Shown here piece by piece: positions 1 to 5,042 of a stretch of 9,179 nucleotides of DNA. This DNA comes from an uncultured Peptococcaceae bacterium (GTDB lineage: Bacteria; Bacillota; Desulfitobacteriia; Desulfitobacteriales; Syntrophobotulaceae): the NCBI GenBank assembly GCA_937892995.1, contig CALBJS010000095.1, positions 1-9,179 of the forward strand, in the 5' to 3' direction. The notes beneath the pieces were generated by a model, which made no database searches, had not been told where the DNA came from, and was given only the letters and a program-made list of their open reading frames with translations. The number at the start of each line of letters is the position of its first letter. The first letter of the stretch is position 1. The translations under genes and the position numbers were made by a program.

Positions 1-389
1 AGTCCTCCACCCTGGCCACTCTTGCCAAGGTTAAATAATTCGGGCGATTGATAATTATTACTAGAGCCGAGATGGATAAACCCTTCCATGACAAGCCAAA
101 GCAAAAAAACTCCAAACATCCTCTGTTTTACAGTTCTTTTATTTTTACCCATCAAGCTGACCCCGATAGCTGCTAAAACGATAAAAATACCTACACTTCC
201 ATCACCCGCTAAAATCTTTATCATCTTTACCATGGTTACCGCAAGAGCATTTCCATTATTAGCATAGAGCAGCACAAAACCTAAGCATGCTACACCTATA
301 ACCAAAATGCCGATTATTTCATTTTTCAAGGTATTGCTAAGACCTTGTTTTTTTCTAGATACCCTCCGCTGGGTCTTTTTTCTTGCCAC
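1..389 (-). CDS. ftsK: FtsK/SpoIIIE-family DNA translocase, N-terminal part (runs off the window)
   Basis: This minus-strand reading frame is open for 129 codons from a GTG at 389 to the window edge, so the C-terminus is missing. A GGAGGA ribosome binding site (396-401) lies six bases before the GTG. The protein starts with a Lys/Arg-rich cytoplasmic tail (MARKKTQRRVSRKK), followed by hydrophobic segments at about residues 25-43, 66-81 and 91-107, and then GKSGQGGGL at 122-130, which resembles the glycine-rich LGGGMIG stretch of SpoIIIE. This order matches the four-helix membrane domain of FtsK/SpoIIIE. The family are membrane-anchored ATP-driven pumps that move chromosomal DNA through the division or sporulation septum. 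The motor and gamma domains are outside the window, so vegetative FtsK and sporulation SpoIIIE cannot be told apart. It is divergent from the tad locus and probably functionally unrelated to it. Confidence 0.85.
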   Translation of the reverse strand, partial: MARKKTQRRVSRKKQGLSNTLKNEIIGILVIGVACLGFVLLYANNGNALAVTMVKMIKILAGDGSVGIFIVLAAIGVSLMGKNKRTVKQRMFGVFLLWLVMEGFIHLGSSNNYQSPELFNLGKSGQGGG

Positions 390-401
390 GTATAATCCTC
401 C

Positions 402-429
402 ATTTTAAGGTTGTATTCTTAGCTGTCAA
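402..429 (-). promoter_or_regulatory. Sigma-A-like -35/-10 pair before ftsK, doubtful
   Basis: On the minus strand TTGACA (424-429) is followed after 16 bases by TAAAAT (402-407), close to the sigma-A consensus. The predicted start point would fall near 393-395, downstream of the ftsK ribosome binding site at 396-401, so the message would lack it. It is either a chance match or would give a nearly leaderless transcript. Confidence 0.25.
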
Positions 430-455
430 AAATAGATTTCCACAATTCTTAGCTG
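415..455. repeat. 11-base direct repeat ATTCTTAGCTG, two exact copies 30 bases apart
   Basis: ATTCTTAGCTG occurs at 415-425 and again at 445-455. The 30-base period is close to three helical turns, so two bound proteins would sit on the same face of the DNA. The repeats lie just upstream of the ftsK start. A related TTCTTAAG core is in the palindrome at 493-514. The repeat is seen directly; an operator role is inference. Confidence 0.55.
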
Positions 456-487
456 ATTCCTTTAATTCAAACTAATAATTCCAAACC

Positions 488-514
488 AAAAAGTTCTTAA
501 GTACCCTTAAGAAC
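488..514 (-). terminator. Palindrome with 9-bp arms; terminator-like on the minus strand or an operator
   Basis: GTTCTTAAG (493-501) and CTTAAGAAC (506-514) are perfect inverted copies around a four-base loop. Reading the minus strand, the hairpin is followed by TTTTT (488-492), which is intrinsic-terminator geometry, but the stem has only three G-C pairs. It could instead be a dimeric regulator site, since its half-site resembles the direct repeats at 415-455. Confidence 0.4.
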
Positions 515-732
515 AAAGTCATATCAATAATCTTTGTACTAATCGTTAATTCCTAAATAACAACACAACTATTTCAAAATCTGTGAGAATGGCCTAACGA
601 CTGTCAAGCATCTATTTCTATTCCCCTTATTCATATGTTAAATCATCCCTCCTGGTAAGACAAGCAAGGATTCTAATTTTTTAGGAAGAATCTATTCCAA
701 GCATTTGCTATTTAGGTTGCCTCTATATCCAC

Positions 733-777
733 ACACCAAAACCCCTTGGGAATTTTATAAAGTTTTTGGTGTTTTTT
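733..777 (+). terminator. Hairpin followed by six T, possible plus-strand terminator
   Basis: ACACCAAAA (733-741) pairs with TTTTGGTGT (764-772) across a 22-base loop that contains a small CCC/GGG pair. A run of T at 772-777 follows. This is terminator-like on the plus strand, yet no plus-strand gene lies upstream of it in the window. The long loop and AT-rich stem make it weak. Confidence 0.3.
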
Positions 778-845
778 AAGGAATTCCAGTTTAATATTTT
801 ACCCTTATTTCATAGCCAAATGAGCATAATATCACGTTAGCAAAA

Positions 846-899
846 TAAGTCCTAAGTCCTATTAAAAGGTGACTTCAGGTTATTGTTATATTTGTCAAA
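846..899 (+). promoter_or_regulatory. Candidate flp regulatory segment with Spo0A-box-like sequence
   Basis: A tandem TAAGTCC TAAGTCC (846-859) is followed by GTGACTT (869-875), which is partly complementary to it. TTTGTCAAA at 891-899 fits the Spo0A box TTTGTCRAA. TTGTCA (892-897) could act as a -35 element, with TACTAA (918-923) or TAAAAT (925-930) as a distant -10; several Spo0A-activated sigma-A promoters have long spacers. No element here is consensus, so the exact promoter stays uncertain. Confidence 0.3.
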
Positions 900-971
900 T
901 TAGGGTAAGTTTTAAGGTACTAAGTAAAATTTAAGTTTATATAGTCATTTTATAAAAAAGGAGTGATTTTT

Positions 972-1142
972 ATGTTGTATATTGCTCAAATAGTTCAAAA
1001 ACTAAGGAACGATGAGAAGGGTCAGGCCTTAACTGAATATGGACTTATCATAGCCCTTATAGCTGTTGCACTAATATTAGGCCTTGGTGCTTTAAGCGGT
1101 AAACTCCAAGCTGTCTTCCAAAGTATTACAAATGCTATATAA
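972..1142 (+). CDS. flp: Flp family type IVc major pilin
   Basis: This 56-residue prepilin is the structural subunit of the Tad pilus. After a 17-residue leader with basic residues (K10, R12, K16) comes the processing site G17|Q18 in GQALTEYG, with Glu at +5 and Tyr at +6, the Flp signature required for cleavage by a TadV/CpaA peptidase. The hydrophobic helix LIIALIAVALILGLGAL follows, and the tail SGKLQAVFQSITNAI is typical of Flp pilins. The mature protein would be about 39 residues. A GGAG ribosome binding site (960-963) lies eight bases before the ATG, and two TAA codons in a row end the frame. It is first in the tad locus and is separated from tadV by a hairpin terminator, as expected for a pilin needed in excess. 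The short length and motif make the call secure. Confidence 0.95.
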   Translation: MLYIAQIVQKLRNDEKGQALTEYGLIIALIAVALILGLGALSGKLQAVFQSITNAI

Positions 1143-1175
1143 TAACTAAAAGTTATAACCGTTTATTTCCTCTCT

Positions 1176-1208
1176 GGCCCTGCTGTTTTCGGACAGTAGG
1201 GCCTTCTT
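1176..1208 (+). terminator. Hairpin after flp, probably a leaky intrinsic terminator
   Basis: GGCCCTGCTG (1176-1185) pairs with CAGTAGGGCC (1194-1203) through ten base pairs, one of them G-U, around an eight-base loop. Only the short tract TTCTT (1204-1208) follows. The GC-rich stem with a weak U-tract suggests partial termination, giving abundant flp message and lower read-through into tadV and the assembly genes. It may also protect the 3' end of the flp transcript. Confidence 0.75.
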
Positions 1209-1227
1209 AAACTAAGGAGGGTCCCTA

Positions 1228-1665
1228 ATGCCTGTAGCTCTTTATTTTTTGATACCTGTACTCTGCTGTGCTTCCTGGTCGGACTGGAAAGAACGAAGAA
1301 TTCCTAACTTTCTCCTCCTCCCGGCCTTTGCCCTAGCCATACTTCTGAACTTAGTAACCCGAGGATTAGATGGCTTACTCTTTTCTCTAGGCGGTACTCT
1401 CTTTGGCTTAATCTTACTTCTAATCCCTTTTTTACTGGGTGGAATAGGGGCTGGTGATGTCAAGCTTCTAATGGTAATCGGAAGTTTCGGGGGTGTAAAA
1501 TTAGTCCTATCCAGCTTTTTAATAGGAGCTATCCTCGGCGGAATCGTAGCACTCAGTCTTCTTCTATATAGAAAAATTTCAGGCTTAAAGATTGAATTTT
1601 TTTCCTATGGAATTCCTTTAGTTCTAGGAACTCTGGGCTATATATTTCTTGAATACTTGAGGTGA
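1228..1665 (+). CDS. tadV: Type IV prepilin peptidase of the A24 family (TadV/CpaA)
   Basis: This 145-residue polytopic membrane protein is an aspartic prepilin peptidase of the short TadV/CpaA type, without the N-terminal methylase domain of PilD. Both family aspartates are visible: D19 in SDWKERRIPN and D77 in GAGDVKL, the GxGDxK motif. Hydrophobic segments surround them, at about residues 2-16, 28-44, 49-71, 78-112 and 126-143. It should cut the leaders of Flp (GQALTEY) and TadE (GQALLEF) at the cytoplasmic face of the membrane; it is the only peptidase in the window. The ATG follows AAGGAGGG (1214-1221) at a six-base gap. Its TGA stop (1663-1665) lies inside the ribosome binding site of tadE, so the two are probably translationally coupled. 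Confidence 0.93.
   Translation: MPVALYFLIPVLCCASWSDWKERRIPNFLLLPAFALAILLNLVTRGLDGLLFSLGGTLFGLILLLIPFLLGGIGAGDVKLLMVIGSFGGVKLVLSSFLIGAILGGIVALSLLLYRKISGLKIEFFSYGIPLVLGTLGYIFLEYLR
1659..1665 (+). promoter_or_regulatory. Ribosome binding site that sets the tadE start
   Basis: GAGGTGA lies five bases before the ATG at 1671 and contains the tadV stop codon. An in-frame GTG at 1662 falls within it and has no ribosome binding site of its own, so the ATG at 1671 is preferred. Confidence 0.75.
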
Positions 1666-1670
1666 CGGAG

Positions 1671-2066
1671 ATGTTTAAAAAATTCTGTAAATCTTCTTCC
1701 GGACAAGCTTTGCTTGAATTCGCCTTGGTTCTTCCTTTATTTGTTCTGTTAACTTTTGGAGTTATCGAGGTAAGTAAGATCGGCTACTCGTATGTTACTC
1801 TCAATAATGCCGTAAGAAGTGGGGCCAGAGTAGCCAGTGTTGGCGGGCTCGATGAAGAGATTACCAATACAATAGCCACTTCCTCTACCTATTTAGATCA
1901 AACTCTTTTAAACATTACTATAATTCCTGAAGAAATGGGAAGAAGATCAGGTTCGCAGGTTAAGGTTGTTGCTTCTTACCCAGTTTATCTAAGCACGCCT
2001 ATCATTAGCCAAGTCCTTCCCAATCCTGTTACTGTCAACAGTTCTTTAGCTATGCGCATAGAATAG
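1671..2066 (+). CDS. tadE: TadE-like minor pseudopilin
   Basis: The 131-residue protein has a short basic leader (MFKKFCKSSSG) and the prepilin-like site G11|Q12 in GQALLEFALVLPL, with Glu at +5 and Phe at +6, the form seen in TadE pseudopilins. One hydrophobic helix at about residues 13-33 is followed by VSKIGYSYVTLNNAVRSGAR, the usual start of the TadE extracellular region. Family knowledge makes TadE a minor pilin-like subunit, processed by the same peptidase as Flp and needed for pilus biogenesis; where it sits in the fibre or base is less clear. It lies between the peptidase and the TadG-like gene with almost no spacing. The frame extends upstream to a GTG at 1662, but the ribosome binding site supports the ATG at 1671. 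Confidence 0.88.
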   Translation: MFKKFCKSSSGQALLEFALVLPLFVLLTFGVIEVSKIGYSYVTLNNAVRSGARVASVGGLDEEITNTIATSSTYLDQTLLNITIIPEEMGRRSGSQVKVVASYPVYLSTPIISQVLPNPVTVNSSLAMRIE

Positions 2067-2070
2067 GTGA
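2065..2070 (+). promoter_or_regulatory. Ribosome binding site that sets the tadG start
   Basis: AGGTGA overlaps the tadE stop (TAG, 2064-2066) and lies eight bases before the ATG at 2079. The in-frame GTG at 2067 is inside this element and has nothing suitable upstream. Confidence 0.7.
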
Positions 2071-2078
2071 AAGAAAGT

Positions 2079-3035
2079 ATGAAAAAAAAGAATGACCAGG
2101 GAAATTTTGCTTTTCTTTCGGCTTTAATCCTTACAGTTCTTCTCGGTTTTAGTGCCATCTGCACTGATATGGCCTTACTATATGCCGAAAAATGGAATCT
2201 CCAAAATGCAGTGGATGCTTCCGCACTAGCCGGGGCCCAGGAACTCCCTGATAACCCTGAAGCCGCTATTGCTATAGCTTATCAATATGGTCAAGATAAC
2301 GGAATAACGATTGCTTATGCCGAAGTAAGCTCAAATAATAGAGAAATCCTCGTTTCTACAGAAAAAAGTGTATCGTTACATTTAGCTAAAATTCTTGGTA
2401 TGGATTCGAAGATAGTCACGGCCTCAGCCAGAGCTGCTGTTCTTCCTGCTCACACTTTAGTAGGTGCAGTACCCTTATCTATTACTATGCAAGACTTTAT
2501 TTATGGAAAGGAATACACCTTAAAATCAGCCCCTCCTGAAGGAGAAAGCGGTTGGTATGGAGCCTTAAGGATCGACGGTCAAGGATCTCCTAATTATGAA
2601 GCTGCCTTAGCTTATGGGTCTAAGTCTTCCCTCTCCATCGGTCAAACTATTGAGGTGGAACACGGTAATATGAGTGGACCTACTAATCAGGGCTTACAAA
2701 CAAGATTAGCATCAGATACAAGGATACCTAAGAATACTTTCGAAAACCATTACAAAAATGCACCTCAAATAATATATATACCGGTAGTTGAGGTGATTAC
2801 AAAAAACAATGAATCTATTCAGGCTGTTAAAATAATCGGCTTTGCTGCTTTCTTTGTTGAGGATGTCAATGGTAGCGGAAATGATTGCTTTATAACCGGA
2901 AAGTTTCTTAAAACTCTAGTTTCTTCAGGAAGAGAGCGAAGCCCCCTTTCCGATTTAATAAATTCTGAAGAAAGTATTTTAACTGGAGATAGCCCAGAAT
3001 TCGGATTATTAACCGCAAAACTGTTAATGAATTGA
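2079..3035 (+). CDS. tadG: TadG-like pilus assembly protein (putative Flp pilus-assembly TadE/G-like)
   Basis: The 318-residue protein has a basic N-terminus, one membrane helix at about residues 10-30, and then DMALLYAEKWNLQNAVDASA and LAGAQELPDN, the conserved opening of TadG-like proteins. The rest should lie outside the membrane. It contains a Gly-rich region with WYGALRIDGQG, NYEAALAYG and GNMSGPT (residues 196-202), which I recognise from TadG-like proteins of Gram-positive bacteria. No von Willebrand A metal-binding motif is evident, unlike some proteobacterial TadG, and the N-terminus lacks a Glu at +5 after GNFAF, so it is probably not processed as a pseudopilin. It may anchor or cap the pilus at the membrane or cell wall; that role is inferred. 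The start is set by AGGTGA overlapping the tadE stop. Confidence 0.8.
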   Translation: MKKKNDQGNFAFLSALILTVLLGFSAICTDMALLYAEKWNLQNAVDASALAGAQELPDNPEAAIAIAYQYGQDNGITIAYAEVSSNNREILVSTEKSVSLHLAKILGMDSKIVTASARAAVLPAHTLVGAVPLSITMQDFIYGKEYTLKSAPPEGESGWYGALRIDGQGSPNYEAALAYGSKSSLSIGQTIEVEHGNMSGPTNQGLQTRLASDTRIPKNTFENHYKNAPQIIYIPVVEVITKNNESIQAVKIIGFAAFFVEDVNGSGNDCFITGKFLKTLVSSGRERSPLSDLINSEESILTGDSPEFGLLTAKLLMN

Positions 3036-3044
3036 GGTCTTAGT

Positions 3045-3788
3045 ATGAAAAGAAAATTTTATGTATTTATGGCTGTCGTCTCGGGATTAGTATTCGGATT
3101 ATCTGTTTATTATTACCTTCAGAGTGTTAAGATACCAGCCTTAACGGAGACAAAGCCTCTTGTAATTGCAGCCACAGATATTCCAGCTCGAAGCATTGTC
3201 CAAAAAGATCAACTACAAGTTAAGGATATCCCTGTTGACGGTTACCCCCAAGGAGGAGCATCCTTGATAGAAGATGTTGCCGGGAAAATCCTAATTGTTA
3301 ATCTAACAAAAGGCGATGTCCTTTTGAGTCCCATGCTTGAATCCACTTCCAAAGCCGGTACTAAAAATGAGACCAATTCTAATAGCTTTTCTTTCACTGT
3401 ACCTCAAGGAAAGAGAGCAGTCGCTGTCCCTGTGGGATTAGCTGGAGGAGTTAATCATATAGTAAAACCGGGGGATCGAGTGGATGTCCTTATAACAATG
3501 GACATCAGGGATGAAAAGGAAGGTTCTAAAACAATTACTTCTTTGGCCGCCCAGGATGTCTTAGTATTAAACACCGGTGATAATGCCGTAAATGATGGTG
3601 ATAAGATACAAGCTTCCTCTTATATCTTAGCTTTAAGTGTTCCTCAGGCTATGTCCGTAACCTTGGGAAGCGAAAAAGGTTCTATTCGTTTAATTTTAAG
3701 GAATCCGGTTAATAAAGAAATATTCAATGAGAAAGCAGTTGACCCGTCAATCTACCTAAGCCCCGACTATTTCAACCATTATAAATAA
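3045..3788 (+). CDS. cpaB: Flp pilus assembly protein CpaB/RcpC with SAF domain
   Basis: The 247-residue protein has one N-terminal membrane anchor at about residues 4-25 and an extracytoplasmic remainder. Residues about 36-98 form an SAF-type domain: VIAATDIPARSIVQKDQLQVKD is the usual beta-strand entry and GKILIVNLTKGDVLLSPML the exit. The RcpC/CpaB region follows with GKRAVAVPVGLAGGVNHIVK and PGDRVDVLITMDI. In diderm bacteria CpaB works in the periplasm with the secretin CpaC/RcpA; no secretin is present here, so in this apparently monoderm host it may act in or near the cell wall. Related SAF domains occur in the flagellar chaperone FlgA and in antifreeze proteins, but the gene context points to pilus assembly. 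A GAGGT ribosome binding site (3034-3038) overlaps the tadG stop, six bases before the ATG. Confidence 0.9.
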   Translation: MKRKFYVFMAVVSGLVFGLSVYYYLQSVKIPALTETKPLVIAATDIPARSIVQKDQLQVKDIPVDGYPQGGASLIEDVAGKILIVNLTKGDVLLSPMLESTSKAGTKNETNSNSFSFTVPQGKRAVAVPVGLAGGVNHIVKPGDRVDVLITMDIRDEKEGSKTITSLAAQDVLVLNTGDNAVNDGDKIQASSYILALSVPQAMSVTLGSEKGSIRLILRNPVNKEIFNEKAVDPSIYLSPDYFNHYK

Positions 3789-3809
3789 ACAGGTAAAGGA
3801 GGTGTTAGT

Positions 3810-5036
3810 ATGCAAAAGATACGAATCTTGATTGTCGATGATATTAAAAATACAAGAGAGAGTATCCGTAGAATCCTAAATTTCAATTCAGAAATAGAAG
3901 TTATCGGGGAAGCCGGTTCAGGATCAGAGGCCATTCGGCTTATCGAAACACTTAAACCCGATATTGCCTTAATGGATATTAGTATGCCGGAAATGGACGG
4001 AATTAGGGCCACAGAGTTACTCTCCTTTCGGGCACCTGCAACATCTATAATTATGATGTCTTTTCAAAGCGAAACAGAATACATGAAAAAAGCAATGATG
4101 GCCGGTGCTAAAGAATATATTATCAAACCCTTTACAAGTAACGATATAATCAGTACTATTCTTAAGGTCTACCAGAAGGATGCTCGCAAGAAGGAAATAT
4201 TCCAAGTTCCTTCGGCCCTTTCTAAAAATAATAATTCTTCTGCTAAAACAATAAGCGTTTTTAGTACTAAAGGAGGTGTTGGTAAAACAACAATAGCCGT
4301 AAATCTTGCTGCGGAATTAGCTAACTCCAAGCTAGCCAAAGTTCTTCTCATTGATCTCAATCTTCAATTTGGAGATATTGCATCTTTTTTAAATTTAACA
4401 CCCCGAAGGACACTTTCTGATTTGGCTCAAGTCAATTCCTTAAAATATGATGAAATAAGATTCCATATGCTTACCCATCCCTCTGGAGTAGAAGTGCTGG
4501 CCGCCTCTACCCGGCCTGAATACGCAGAATTAATCACTTCTGAACATATCCAAAAAACTCTCCAGGAAGTAAAACCCAACTTTGATTACATAATCTGTGA
4601 TAATGTCAGTCGCTTCGATGAAATAAGTTTAACTGGATTGGAAATGGCGGATGAAATCTGGCTCATCTTAACTATGGATATCCCAGCTATTAAAAACACT
4701 AAGCTCAGTCTTGAAATTTTACAAAGTCTTAATTACCTCCCTAAGGTAAAAGTACTTTTAAATAAATATGATAAAAAGTTAGGTTTAAACCTAAAGGATA
4801 TTGAAAATAGCCTAAACATCAAAATTAGTAATACTATCTCTAATGATGAACAACAATTTGTAAAAGCCTTAAATAAAGGAACCCCATTTGTTAACGCCTT
4901 TCCCCGTTCTAGTGCTTCTGAAGAAATAAAAAAAATCGTGGAAAAACTCGTAGAAAAACCCGAAGAAAAAATAGAAGACCTAAATGAGAAAACAAAATTC
5001 AATAGTTTCCAAAGACTTTTTAGTTTTGGCAGGTGA
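3810..5036 (+). CDS. cpaE: CpaE/TadZ: receiver domain fused to a ParA/MinD-type ATPase
   Basis: The 408-residue protein has two parts. Residues about 4-120 form a CheY-like receiver with every key residue present: D10 and D11 (acidic pocket), D56 (phospho-acceptor, in ALMDISMPEMDG), S84 and K106 (IIKPF). After a short linker, residues about 147-370 form a MinD/ParA-type ATPase with the deviant Walker A KGGVGKTT (154-161, signature Lys K154), IDLNLQFGD around D182, and a Walker B-like YIICDN around D264. Residues 374-408 are Lys/Glu-rich and end in FNSFQRLFSFGR. In Tad systems CpaE/TadZ is the polar or positional hub that brings the ATPase to the assembly site. Many studied homologues have a degenerate receiver, so an intact one is notable. 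AAAGGAGGTG (3795-3804) is a near-perfect ribosome binding site. The TGA stop lies in the cpaF ribosome binding site. Confidence 0.92.
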   Translation: MQKIRILIVDDIKNTRESIRRILNFNSEIEVIGEAGSGSEAIRLIETLKPDIALMDISMPEMDGIRATELLSFRAPATSIIMMSFQSETEYMKKAMMAGAKEYIIKPFTSNDIISTILKVYQKDARKKEIFQVPSALSKNNNSSAKTISVFSTKGGVGKTTIAVNLAAELANSKLAKVLLIDLNLQFGDIASFLNLTPRRTLSDLAQVNSLKYDEIRFHMLTHPSGVEVLAASTRPEYAELITSEHIQKTLQEVKPNFDYIICDNVSRFDEISLTGLEMADEIWLILTMDIPAIKNTKLSLEILQSLNYLPKVKVLLNKYDKKLGLNLKDIENSLNIKISNTISNDEQQFVKALNKGTPFVNAFPRSSASEEIKKIVEKLVEKPEEKIEDLNEKTKFNSFQRLFSFGR

Positions 5037-5042
5037 ATATAA

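Larger units (their letters stand above)
390..971. other. Divergent intergenic region between ftsK and flp
   Basis: This 582-base AT-rich region has no convincing protein gene on either strand. It holds an exact direct repeat near ftsK (415-425 and 445-455), a 9-bp-arm palindrome (493-514), a 21-codon minus-strand frame with a possible ribosome binding site (569-634), a 6-bp inverted repeat GATTCT/AGAATC (669-674 and 687-692), a plus-strand hairpin followed by six T (733-777), a tandem TAAGTCC pair (846-859) and a Spo0A-box-like TTTGTCAAA (891-899). I looked for the conserved cores of c-di-GMP riboswitches, which often precede clostridial pilus genes, and for T-box leaders, and recognised neither. 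Promoters for both flanking genes must lie here, but none is a clean consensus. Confidence 0.7.

Noticed and set aside
390..971. c-di-GMP or other riboswitch in the leader before flp
   Set aside because: I looked for the conserved GEMM-I/II cores and T-box elements and did not find them by eye. A covariance-model search would be needed to exclude an unusual form.
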